From Streptomyces sp. CB02959 (GTDB taxonomy: Bacteria; Actinomycetota; Actinomycetes; Streptomycetales; Streptomycetaceae), in the NCBI RefSeq assembly GCF_002803155.1, contig NZ_NNBP01000004.1:310985-374984 (forward strand): DNA of 64,000 nucleotides, written 5' to 3'. The notes under the pieces were generated by a model that saw only the letters and a list, made by a program, of their open reading frames with translations, had not been told where the DNA came from and searched no databases. How positions within the stretch are numbered: position 1 is the stretch's first letter; each line of letters begins with the position of its first letter. This document shows positions 39,441-47,362 of the stretch, piece by piece. The position numbers and the translations under genes are program-made.

Positions 39441-40163
39441 CTACGCCTCTGCCTTCTTCTGTGCCTCCGCGGCCTTGGCCGCCTCGGCGATCTGCCGCTT
39501 GGCCGCGGTCGCGTAGACGTCGACGTACTCCTGGCCGGAGAGCTTCATGATCTCGTACATCACCTCGTCGGTGATCGAGCGCAGGATGTAGCGGTCGCCC
39601 TCCATGCCCTGGTAGCGGCTGAAGTCCAGCGGCTTGCCGATCCGGATGCCGGGCCGGACCATCTTCGGCAGGACCTTGCCGGGCGGCTGCACCTTCTCGG
39701 TGTCGATCATCGCGACCGGGATGACCGGCGCCCCGGTGGCCAGCGCCACCCGCGCCAGGCCGCCCGGCTTGCCGCGGTAGAGCCGCCCGTCCGGGGACCG
39801 GGTGCCCTCCGGGTAGATGCCGAAGAGCTCGCCGCGCTCCAGCACCTCGATACCGCTCTTGATCGCCGCCTCGCCGGCGCCGCGGGCGCCCGAGCGGTCG
39901 ACCGGGAGCTGTCCGACGCCCTTGAAGAACGCCGCGGTCAACTTGCCCTTCACGCCCGGGGAGGTGAAGTACTCGGCCTTCGCGATGAAGGTGACCTTGC
40001 GGTCGAGCACCGCGGGCAGGAAGAAGGAGTCCGAGAAGGACAGGTGGTTGCTCGCGAGGATCGCCGGACCCTCGGCGGGAACGTTCTCGATGCCTTCCAC
40101 CCAGGGCCGGAACGCGAGCCTCAGCGGACCGCCGATGGAAAACTTCATTGCGCCGTAGATCAA
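39441..40163 (-). CDS. 1-acylglycerol-3-phosphate acyltransferase (PlsC)
   Basis: 240-residue membrane-associated acyltransferase forming phosphatidic acid. The HX4D motif is ASNHLSFSDSFF (about 38-49) and the second motif is GIYPEGTRSPDGRLYRGKPG (about 115-134). The TTG at 40163 is chosen because AGGAGG (40176-40171, minus strand) lies seven bases before it; the ATG at 40148 lies 22 bases from that site. The Ala/Lys-rich C-terminus is probably a surface helix. Confidence 0.92.
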   Translation of the reverse strand: MIYGAMKFSIGGPLRLAFRPWVEGIENVPAEGPAILASNHLSFSDSFFLPAVLDRKVTFIAKAEYFTSPGVKGKLTAAFFKGVGQLPVDRSGARGAGEAAIKSGIEVLERGELFGIYPEGTRSPDGRLYRGKPGGLARVALATGAPVIPVAMIDTEKVQPPGKVLPKMVRPGIRIGKPLDFSRYQGMEGDRYILRSITDEVMYEIMKLSGQEYVDVYATAAKRQIAEAAKAAEAQKKAEA

Positions 40164-40396
40164 CCGACTGCCTCCTGTGTCTGACGCATTGACCTTAACC
40201 CCCGCACGGCGCGCCGGGGGCCGCGGCGGGCCAGGAGACCGCGTGCGGGCCCGCCGGGGGCCGTGCCGGGGTCCCGTTCGCGCCCCCGCGCCGGTCCCCC
40301 GACCTGGCGCTCCGGACGGCCGTGGCCCTACCCCGCCGCGGTCACTCCGCGTACCCTGAGGTAACCCGCCAGCCCCTCACCGATCGGAGTCCACCG

Positions 40397-41194
40397 GTGC
40401 CGCTCCTCCCCGGAGCCGAGCCGTTCCGCCGTGACGGCGGAGACGTCGGCGTCCTCGTCTGCCACGGCTTCACCGGCTCCCCGCAGTCCATCCGCCCCTG
40501 GGCCGAATACCTCGCCGACCGGGGGCTGACCGTCTCCGCGCCGCTGCTGCCCGGCCACGGCACCCGCTGGGAGGACATGCAGCTCACCACCTGGCAGGAC
40601 TGGTACGCCGAGGTCGACCGGGAGTTGCGCGCGCTGGCCGAGCGCTGCACCGAGGTCTTCGTCTGCGGACTGTCCATGGGCGGCGCGCTGGCGCTGCGGC
40701 TGGCCGCCCGGCACGGCGACACGATCAGCGGGGTGGCCGTGGTCAACCCCGGCAACAAGGTCCACGACGCGGCGGCCCCGCTGCTGCCGGCGCTGCGGCA
40801 CGTCGTCCGGTCGACCAAGGGGATCGCCAGCGACATCGCCAAGCCCGGTGCGGTGGAGGTCGGTTACGACCGGGTGCCGCTGCACGCCGCGCACTCGCTG
40901 CGGCGGTTCTTCCAGCTGGTCGACGCCGAACTCCCGCGCGTCACCCAGCCGTTGCTGGTGCTGACCAGCCCGCAGGACCACGTCGTCCCGCCCGTCGACT
41001 CCGAGCGGATCCTCAGCCGGGTCTCGTCCACCGACGTCCGGCACGCGCTGCTGGAGCGCAGCTACCACGTCGCCACGCTCGACCACGACGCCGAGCAGAT
41101 CTTCCAGGACAGCTACTCCTTCATCACCCGGCTCGCCCCCCGGGCCCGGCGGGACGCGGTCCAGGAGGGGACGGCGGCCAGTGGCGGAGCGTAG
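40397..41194 (+). CDS. Alpha/beta hydrolase, monoacylglycerol lipase/Est30-like
   Basis: 265-residue serine hydrolase. Oxyanion strand VLVCHGFTGSPQSI (about 17-30), nucleophile Ser in CGLSMGGAL (about 94), acid Asp in LTSPQDHVV (about 197), His in RSYHVATLDHD (about 224). The layout matches Est30 carboxylesterase and bacterial monoacylglycerol lipase. GTG 40397 has GGAG seven bases upstream; TACCCT (40351-40356) is the probable -10. Overlaps the next gene by 14 bp; next to plsC, which fits a lipid role without proving one. Confidence 0.88.
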   Translation: MPLLPGAEPFRRDGGDVGVLVCHGFTGSPQSIRPWAEYLADRGLTVSAPLLPGHGTRWEDMQLTTWQDWYAEVDRELRALAERCTEVFVCGLSMGGALALRLAARHGDTISGVAVVNPGNKVHDAAAPLLPALRHVVRSTKGIASDIAKPGAVEVGYDRVPLHAAHSLRRFFQLVDAELPRVTQPLLVLTSPQDHVVPPVDSERILSRVSSTDVRHALLERSYHVATLDHDAEQIFQDSYSFITRLAPRARRDAVQEGTAASGGA

Positions 41195-41813
41195 CCCCCG
41201 CGACCCCCGGGACCCGCTCGACGAGGAGGCCGCGTGGGCCGAGATCGTCGCGGGCTACGGCGAACGGCCGGAGTTCCCGGCCACGGACCACCGGCCGGAC
41301 CGGGCCGCGGCTCCGGACGGCGCGGCGGCCGACGGCGCGAGGGCGGACGGTGTGCGGCCGGACGGTGTGCGGCCGGACGGCGCGGGCGCGGACGGCGCTG
41401 ACGGCGACACCCCGGACTCCCCCGCCCTCCGTCCCGCCGACGGCGCGCCCGCCGACGGCTCCCCGTCGCGCCCCGGCAGCTTCGTGGTCTTCGCCCCCGG
41501 TGTGGGGCCGCGCGACTGGACCCCCGACGAGCCCTCCGACGACGACTTCGACGAGACCGACGAGGGCCACTTCACGCCGCCCGAGCCGCCGCCGCTGCCG
41601 ACCGCCGACACCACCACCAAGTTCGCCTGGATCGCGGCCCTCGGCGGCCCGCTGCTGCTGATCCTCACGGTCGTCCTCCAGCAGCCGGTCACCTGGTGGA
41701 TCGCGGTGCTGGGCATCGGCGGATTCCTGGGCGGCCTGGGCACCCTCTTCGCCCGGATGACCAACGACCGGGACGACGACGAGGACGTACCGGGCGGCGG
41801 GGCGGTGGTCTGA
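41181..41813 (+). CDS. Hypothetical acidic protein with two C-terminal membrane segments
   Basis: 210 residues. The first 120 are acidic and disordered with a short repeat of the form DGVRPDGVRPDGAGADGADG (about 54-73). DETDEGHFTPPEPPPLP leads to two membrane segments (about 150-168 and 172-190) and an acidic end. The PEPPPLP-plus-two-helix C-terminus is common in Streptomyces proteins of unknown function. GTG at 41181 overlaps the hydrolase gene, so the two are probably co-transcribed. Function unknown. Confidence 0.78.
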   Translation: MAERSPRDPRDPLDEEAAWAEIVAGYGERPEFPATDHRPDRAAAPDGAAADGARADGVRPDGVRPDGAGADGADGDTPDSPALRPADGAPADGSPSRPGSFVVFAPGVGPRDWTPDEPSDDDFDETDEGHFTPPEPPPLPTADTTTKFAWIAALGGPLLLILTVVLQQPVTWWIAVLGIGGFLGGLGTLFARMTNDRDDDEDVPGGGAVV

Positions 41814-41825
41814 GCCGCGGACCGG

Positions 41826-41893
41826 CTAGGTCGTGTCCGCAAAGTCCCGCCTGCCGTTCGGGCGAACGACGGGACTTTGCGGACACGACCTAG
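41826..41893. terminator. 24-bp perfect inverted repeat, convergent terminator
   Basis: Arms 41826-41849 and 41870-41893 are exactly complementary (outer end CTAGGTCGTGTCC), with a 20-base loop that contains a further small inverted repeat, CGTTCG-GG-CGAACG. It begins 13 bp after one stop and ends four bp before the convergent stop. The length and CTAG ends also recall terminal inverted repeats of a small mobile element. Confidence 0.85.
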
Positions 41894-41896
41894 GGG

Positions 41897-42724
41897 TCAG
41901 CCGCCGACCGGCACCCGGAGTGCGCTCAGGACCGGCAGATGGTCCGAGGCCGCGCGAAGGTCCTCCGCGCGGACGCCCGGCAATCCGTGCGGCACCCCGC
42001 ACCCGAGGAACTCCACACCGTCCGTGGCGAACACCGCGTCGATCCGCTGCCGCGGCACATGCGGCGTGGAGGTGAACTCGCCGCCCCACGGCTCGGCCGC
42101 CCAACCGTCCCTGAGGACCGCCGCGACCCGCCGGAAGCTCCGCCCGTCCGGCCGGTCGTTGAGGTCGCCGCCGACCACCGCGTGCGGCACACCCAGCCCG
42201 GCGACCCGCTCCAGCAGCAGCCCGGCCTGGTCGTAGCGCTCCCGCGGGTCGAGGCTGAGGTGGCAGCTGACCACGCCGAGCCGGGCCGCTCCGAAGCGGA
42301 CCACGGCGGTGGCCAGACCGCGCTGGTGCAGTCCGGGGGTGCGGGGCAGCAGGACGTCCTCGGTCCGCTCCACGTGGGCGCGGAGGTGGGCGAGGACCAT
42401 CGGGCCCGCGGTGGTGGCACCGCCGGTGACATGGACCAGGCCGCCGGCCCGGGCGAGGCGCTCGGCGGCCTTGCGCCAGCGGAAGAAGCGCGGCGCCTCC
42501 TGGACGAGGACGAGATCGGGGGCGCAGGCCCGGATGACCCGGGCCAGCGCCGCCTGATCGTCGCGCATCGAGCGGATGTTGTAGCTGAGCACCCGGACGA
42601 CCGCGGAACCGTCCGCCGCGGTGGCGGAGGCCGGGAGTCCGGCGGCAGCGGCCGCCTCGCCGGTACCCGTACCGGCGAGGCCCACGGTGCCGGACGGGGG
42701 CCGTCCGGAGCGCTCGGCCGCCAT
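41897..42724 (-). CDS. Endonuclease/exonuclease/phosphatase (EEP) family protein
   Basis: 275 residues; after a 40-residue Ala/Gly-rich N-terminus the EEP fold starts with VLSYNIRSMRDDQ (about 45-57), Glu ligand in LVLVQEAPRFF, GVVSCHLSLDPRERYDQA, VVGGDLNDRPDG (metal-binding Asp/Asn), and the C-terminal ASDHLPVLSALRV. Possible substrates are nucleic acids, phosphoinositides or sphingolipids; sequence alone does not decide. ATG 42724 lies five bp after the glucokinase stop, so they form an operon. Confidence 0.88.
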   Translation of the reverse strand: MAAERSGRPPSGTVGLAGTGTGEAAAAAGLPASATAADGSAVVRVLSYNIRSMRDDQAALARVIRACAPDLVLVQEAPRFFRWRKAAERLARAGGLVHVTGGATTAGPMVLAHLRAHVERTEDVLLPRTPGLHQRGLATAVVRFGAARLGVVSCHLSLDPRERYDQAGLLLERVAGLGVPHAVVGGDLNDRPDGRSFRRVAAVLRDGWAAEPWGGEFTSTPHVPRQRIDAVFATDGVEFLGCGVPHGLPGVRAEDLRAASDHLPVLSALRVPVGG

Positions 42725-42729
42725 CCGTG

Positions 42730-43671
42730 TCAGCCCTGGCGCGCCAGGTCGGCCGCGCCGACCAGTCCGGCCTCGCCGCCGAGCTGCGCGGCGAGCACCT
42801 GGGCGTGCGGGCGCCACTGGCTGCCGACCAGCCAGCGCCGGAACGACTTGCGGATCGGGTCGAGGACCAGTTCGCCCTCGTCCGAGACCCCACCGCCGAC
42901 GATGAACGCGGACGGGTCGAAGAGCGAGGCCAGGTCGGCGAGGCCGGCACCGGCCCAACGGGCCAGTTCGCGGAAGGAGTCGATGGCGACCGGGTCGCCC
43001 TGGCGGGCGGCCGCGCTGATGTGCTTGCCCTGGATGCCCTCGGGGGTGCCGTCGCCGAGCGCCAGCAGCGCCGCGGCGTTCTCCGGGGTGGCGAAGGCGC
43101 GCTGCTGGGCGTACCGCAGCAGGGCGCGGCCGGACGCGTACTGCTCCCAGCAGCCCTGGCTGCCGCAGCCGCACAGCAGGCCGTCGGGGACGACCCGGAT
43201 GTGGCCGAACTCGGCGGCGACGCCGAAGCGGCCGCGGCGCAGCTTGTTGCCGATGATGATGCCGCCGCCCAGGCCGGTGCCGAGGGTGATGCAGATGACG
43301 TCGCTGTGGCCCTGCCCGGCGCCGAAGCGGTACTCGCCCCAGGCCGCGGCGTTGGCGTCGTTCTCGACGACGACGGGGAGCCCGACGCGCTGCTCGACCT
43401 TGTCCTTGAGCGGCTCGTGGCGCCAGTCGATGTTCGGGGCGAAGAGGACCGTGGCCCGCTTCTCGTCCACGTAGCCGGCGGCGCCGATGCCGACGGCCTC
43501 GACATGGTGGCCGGCACCGACCGTGCGGACGGCGTCCGCGATGGCCTCGGTCAGCGCGTCGGTGGCTCGCGGGGTCGGAACCTTGCACGTTTCGAGGATC
43601 GAACCGTCTTCGTCGACCACGCCGGCCGCGATCTTCGTGCCGCCGATGTCGACGCCGATGGTGAGTCCCAT
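42730..43671 (-). CDS. glkA: ROK-family glucokinase
   Basis: 313-residue ATP:glucose phosphotransferase; in Streptomyces the homologue also mediates carbon catabolite repression. ATP motif IGVDIGGTKIAAGVVDEDG (about 5-23), substrate motif VVVENDANAAAWGEYRFGAG (about 99-118), TLGTGLGGGIIIG, and the ROK zinc site with CGCGSQGCWEQYASG (about 166-180). ATG 43671 by family alignment. Confidence 0.95.
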   Translation of the reverse strand: MGLTIGVDIGGTKIAAGVVDEDGSILETCKVPTPRATDALTEAIADAVRTVGAGHHVEAVGIGAAGYVDEKRATVLFAPNIDWRHEPLKDKVEQRVGLPVVVENDANAAAWGEYRFGAGQGHSDVICITLGTGLGGGIIIGNKLRRGRFGVAAEFGHIRVVPDGLLCGCGSQGCWEQYASGRALLRYAQQRAFATPENAAALLALGDGTPEGIQGKHISAAARQGDPVAIDSFRELARWAGAGLADLASLFDPSAFIVGGGVSDEGELVLDPIRKSFRRWLVGSQWRPHAQVLAAQLGGEAGLVGAADLARQG

Positions 43672-43795
43672 GTGTCCCTCAGTTTTCGCTCGAACCCCGC
43701 CGGGATCCACCGTACCGGAGGCAGGGGGAACTCCCCCGCCGCTCACGGCCGCGGAGGTGGGAGGGGCTCCCTCGCCGGGCGGGCGGTGGGAGGGG

Positions 43796-44269
43796 TCAGT
43801 CGAGGTCGATCCGCTCGGTGCCGGCGGGACCGTCGTCGCGCGGGTCGCCGGCCTCGCCCCCGGGGTGGTCCTCGGCGGTGGCGTCGCGGGTCCAGCGGCG
43901 TTCGCTGCCCTCCACCACCGAGCGGTAGGCGGCGAGGAGTTCGGAGCCGGCCGCGGCGAGGTGGTCGAAGACGTCGGGGTTGCGCTCGATGACCGGCTCG
44001 ACGGCGGCCTTGGCCTGCTTCAGCAGCTGGTTCACCGCGCTGCTGGCGGCCGTCCCGCCCAGCGCGCCGGGCAGCTGGATGGCGGAGAGCTTGTCGGTCA
44101 CCGCGTCGGCGAGCCGGCGCAGTTCCTCGGCGGCGCTGCCCTGCTGGGGGCCGTACTCGGCCCGGCGGCGGGCCTGCTCCGCGGCGAGGTCCTCGGCGCA
44201 GGCCGTCTCCCAGGCGTCGGCATCGGGCTCGGCGCGGCGGTCGGCGGGGCGCTCGGTGGCATCACTCAT
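43796..44269 (-). CDS. DUF5304 family protein
   Basis: 157 residues. An acidic N-terminus, then a helical part (WETACAEDLAAEQARRRAEY; SSAVNQLLKQAKAAVEPVIE; FDHLAAAGSELLAAYRSVVE) and an acidic Gly-rich tail. The family is restricted to actinobacteria and has no known function. ATG at 44269 is chosen over an upstream GTG (44332) because the helical homology starts after it. Follows the ArsA-like gene on the same strand after 125 bp; an inverted repeat ACGTC-TTAC-GACGT lies in that gap (44359-44372). Confidence 0.78.
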   Translation of the reverse strand: MSDATERPADRRAEPDADAWETACAEDLAAEQARRRAEYGPQQGSAAEELRRLADAVTDKLSAIQLPGALGGTAASSAVNQLLKQAKAAVEPVIERNPDVFDHLAAAGSELLAAYRSVVEGSERRWTRDATAEDHPGGEAGDPRDDGPAGTERIDLD

Positions 44270-44394
44270 GGCGGACTCCGTGGACTCCTGCGGGCGGTAC
44301 GGACCGGACGGGGCCGTGCGGTGCCGGGGCACTGCGGGCGGGCACCTGCACGGTGGTGACGTCTTACGACGTTACCCGAACGGGGGTGCCCGCT

Positions 44395-45609
44395 TCAGTC
44401 GCTCGGCGCGGTCCGCGGCCACAGCCCCGGATCCGGGGTGAAGCGGATCTCCAGGGAGCCGTCGCGCAGCGCGGCACCGGAGACGGTGCAGCGGCGCAGC
44501 GCCGAGGGCAGCGTCCGGATCCGCCGGAAGCGGCCGACCGTCACCACGATCTCGTCGCCGCGGCGCACCAGGCCGAGGCCCTCCCGCTGGGCGCCGGGCA
44601 GCGGCACCCACCAGACCAGGATGCCCTCGGAGGCCAGCCGGTCCTCGACGGTCCAGGGGTCGGCGGGGGCCTCGGTCGGTTCCTGCGGGGTCAGGGTGCC
44701 GGTGGAGCCGTCGAGCAGCGCGCCCACCTCGTCGATGCCCTGGGGGTCGCGGCCCAGGTGCGGCACCTCGTGGACCGGGACGTCGGGGAACTCCGCGCGC
44801 AGCGCCTTGAGGGCGGTCTGCTGGCTGCCGGAGAGCCCGGCCAGGAAGGGGTCGGCGGAGCCGGTGGGCAGCAGCCGGTTGACCAGCACGGCGTCGGTGC
44901 GGCGGCCGTGCAGCGCGAGGCCGGCGCGGACGGAGCGCAGGGTGGCGGTGGCGATCGGTCCGGCGTCGGTGACCAGTCGTACGGAGGTGCCGGGGGCGTC
45001 CACCACCCGCTGGACGGCGGCGAGTTCGCGCTCCCAGCGCTCGGCGGCCTCGTACAGCTTCTGGGCCGGCATGGGGACGCCGGCGAGTTGCGCGAGCACC
45101 GGGCGCAGCGCGCGGGCCGCCTGGCGCTCGGCCGGCAGCAGGCGGCGGAGGTAGCGGCGGACCTGGGCGGGCAGGGCGAGCAGCCGGATCGTTTCGGCAG
45201 CCGGCGGCATGTCGACGACCAGCAGGTCCCAGGCGTCCGAGGCGTGCGCGGTGCGCAGCGCGTGCAGCAGCGCGAAGGACTCGGAGCCGGGCAGTTCGGT
45301 GAGTTCGTCCTCGTCGAGGGGGGCCGCACCGAGCAGGTCGAGGGCGGCGCCGGCGCGCTCCTGGAAGGCGAGGAACTCCTGGCGGAACCGCTCGGCGGGG
45401 TCGATCCGGCGGGCGTACAGGCCGGGGGCCGCGGCTATCGCGGACGGCTCGGCGACGCCGGGGCGGACGCCGAGGACCGCCTCCGGCGCGCTGCTCTGGG
45501 TGGTGAGCAGGAGCGTCCGCGCGCCCTGCCGGGCACCGGCCAGGGCGGTCGCGGCGGCGAGCGTGGTGCGCCCCGCGCCGCCGGCGCCGGTGACGAGGAC
45601 GGTGCGCAC
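44395..45609 (-). CDS. ArsA-like ATPase with degenerate P-loop
   Basis: 404 residues of the ArsA/GET3 fold. The deviant Walker A, normally KGGxGKTT, reads AGGAGRTT (about 9-16): both lysines are replaced. Switch regions are recognisable: DLLVVDMPPAAETIRLLALP (about 130-149) and AVLVNRLLPTG. The C-terminal 90 residues add a beta-rich domain (EGILVWWVPLPGAQREGLGL, GDEIVVTVGRFRRIRTLPSAL) seen in actinobacterial ArsA-like pairs. ATP hydrolysis is doubtful. GTG 45609 lies two bases after the SRPBCC stop, so the genes are one operon. Confidence 0.83.
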   Translation of the reverse strand: MRTVLVTGAGGAGRTTLAAATALAGARQGARTLLLTTQSSAPEAVLGVRPGVAEPSAIAAAPGLYARRIDPAERFRQEFLAFQERAGAALDLLGAAPLDEDELTELPGSESFALLHALRTAHASDAWDLLVVDMPPAAETIRLLALPAQVRRYLRRLLPAERQAARALRPVLAQLAGVPMPAQKLYEAAERWERELAAVQRVVDAPGTSVRLVTDAGPIATATLRSVRAGLALHGRRTDAVLVNRLLPTGSADPFLAGLSGSQQTALKALRAEFPDVPVHEVPHLGRDPQGIDEVGALLDGSTGTLTPQEPTEAPADPWTVEDRLASEGILVWWVPLPGAQREGLGLVRRGDEIVVTVGRFRRIRTLPSALRRCTVSGAALRDGSLEIRFTPDPGLWPRTAPSD

Positions 45610-45611
45610 GC

Positions 45612-46103
45612 TCAGTGCTTCTCGACCTCGTCGGAGGCGGCCGCGGCACCGGACGCCGCGGGGCCGCCGCTCTCGACCCGCTTCTTCAGCCCGGCCAGCG
45701 CCCGGTCGATGATGACCTTCTCGGCCTTGCGCTTGATCATCCCGAGCATCGGGATCTTGACGTCGACGGTGAGCTGGTAGGTCACCTCGGTGCGGGTGCC
45801 GCCTTCCAGCGCGGCGAGCCGGTAGGAGCCGTCCAGGACGCGCAGCATCTGCGACTTGACCAGCGACCAGCTGACCTCGTTCTCGCCGGTCCAGGTGTAG
45901 GCGAGGGTGTGGTCGTCCTTGATGGCGCCGGCGTCCAGCACCAGGCGCACCTTCTCCGCGCGGCCCCGGTCGTCGGTGGCGAGGATCTCGGCTTCCTTGA
46001 CCTCTCCGGTCCACTCCGGATAGCGGTCGAAGTCGGCGATCACTCCCATCACTTCGGCCGGTGCCGCCTCGATCGTGATGTTCGAGCTGGTGTGTTCGGC
46101 CAT
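45612..46103 (-). CDS. SRPBCC/START-like lipid-binding fold protein
   Basis: 163 residues of the polyketide cyclase/START-like group. IEAAPAEVMGVIADFDRYPEWTGEVKEAEIL (about 12-42) is the family start, the middle strands contain WTGENEVSWSL and TEVTYQLTVDVKIPMLGMI, and the end is a charged tail. The fold binds hydrophobic ligands. ATG 46103. Directly upstream of the ArsA-like gene; the pair recurs in actinobacteria as far as I recall, with unknown role. Confidence 0.88.
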   Translation of the reverse strand: MAEHTSSNITIEAAPAEVMGVIADFDRYPEWTGEVKEAEILATDDRGRAEKVRLVLDAGAIKDDHTLAYTWTGENEVSWSLVKSQMLRVLDGSYRLAALEGGTRTEVTYQLTVDVKIPMLGMIKRKAEKVIIDRALAGLKKRVESGGPAASGAAAASDEVEKH

Positions 46104-46287
46104 CGCCGTGACTCCTCCATGCCGATTCGTGCCGGTCCGCCGACCCTTCCCCGGGCTCTCACTTCCGTTCGAGCGGGGGAGACCCCGTTACGCGGTGTCT
46201 GTGCTGCTGAAGGCTACCGCGCGGGGGAACCCGGACCGACACCAGCAGGCCCGCCGCGACGGCCCCGCCGCCGGGCGGCCGCCGGCC

Positions 46288-47064
46288 TCACCACTCCAGC
46301 ACGTAGGGCCTGCCGGTCGCGTTGAAGTGCCCGACATTGACGCATTCCGTACCGCCGATCCGGACCCGGCGGACCAGCGGCTGGTGGACGTGCCCGAAGA
46401 GGGCGTAGCGCGGCCGGGTGGTGCGGATGGCGTGCAGCAGGGCGGCGCTGCCCCGTTCGAATCGGCGGGCGACGGTGTCGTAGCAGAGGTCGGGGACGTC
46501 CGGCGGGATGTGGGTGCACAGCACGTCCACCTCGCCGATCGCCTCGACCTTGGCGGCGTACTCCTCGTCGCTGATCTCGTACGGCGTCTTCATCGGGGTG
46601 GTCAGGCCGCCGCCGACGAAGCCGAAGGTCCGGCCGCCGATCTCCACCCGCTGCCCGTCCAGGACGGTGGTGCCGTTTCCGGCGTACTCGGGCCACAGCC
46701 GCGGTATGTCGACGTTTCCGTAGGTGGCGTAGGTGGGGGTGGGGAAGGCGGAGAAGAGGTCGGCGTACTGGCGGCGGACCGCGGCCTCGATGACCGCCTC
46801 CCGGCCGGCGCCCGAGCGGTCCAGCTCGGCCCAGAGCCGGCGGCCCAGCTCGCGGGCCTCGTCGAAGCGGCGGGCGGTGCGCAGCTCGACCAGGGCGTCG
46901 GCGTTGGCGACCCCGAAGAGGTCGGGGAAGATGCCGCGCGAATGGTCCGCGTAATCGAGGAAGAGGACCAGGTCGCCGAGGCAGACCAGGGCGTCGGCCC
47001 CGTCTCCGGCCGCCGCCAGGTCCCGGCTGTTGCCATGGACGTCACTGACCACATGCACGCGCAT
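46288..47064 (-). CDS. Calcineurin-like metallophosphoesterase
   Basis: 258 residues with the two-metal phosphoesterase motifs: VVSDVHGNSRDL (5-16), LVCLGDLVLF (about 26-35), ATYGNVDIP in place of GNHD (about 113-121), CTHIPPDVPD (about 182-191) and FGHVHQP (about 222-228). Soluble; substrate unknown (phosphodiester or Ser/Thr phosphate). TAGGGT (47076-47071) lies six bases before the ATG at 47064, indicating a leaderless mRNA. Confidence 0.9.
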   Translation of the reverse strand: MRVHVVSDVHGNSRDLAAAGDGADALVCLGDLVLFLDYADHSRGIFPDLFGVANADALVELRTARRFDEARELGRRLWAELDRSGAGREAVIEAAVRRQYADLFSAFPTPTYATYGNVDIPRLWPEYAGNGTTVLDGQRVEIGGRTFGFVGGGLTTPMKTPYEISDEEYAAKVEAIGEVDVLCTHIPPDVPDLCYDTVARRFERGSAALLHAIRTTRPRYALFGHVHQPLVRRVRIGGTECVNVGHFNATGRPYVLEW

Positions 47065-47362
47065 GGCGTCACCCTAGGGCCTGGCGGGCGCCGGTCCACC
47101 GGACGGGTCCTGGATCACGCCGGGAGGCGGCGGGCGCCCCTTTGGTTACTTTCCGGTCACCTCGGGGCTGGACTAGTCTGCGCGTGCAGTCCCGATGACG
47201 TGTCCGCAGCATGTGACGCATCGAACATCTGGCCGTAACCCCCTATCCCAAAAGCAATACCGATGGGTAACGTCCGGGCCGTCCAATCCCCCCGCATGAT
47301 CATGGACCGCAGCCGGTGCGCACACAGCGTCGTGGTGCCGGCGCTTTCGAGGAGCAGCAGTC
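47065..47362. other. Divergent promoter region, phosphoesterase / acyl-CoA synthetase
   Basis: 298 bp. It contains the leaderless -10 of the phosphoesterase gene (TAGGGT 47076-47071, minus) and, for the acyl-CoA synthetase, a possible -10 TAGTCT near 47174-47179, which would give a leader of about 180 nt with no obvious stable hairpin. No gene seen. Confidence 0.5.
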
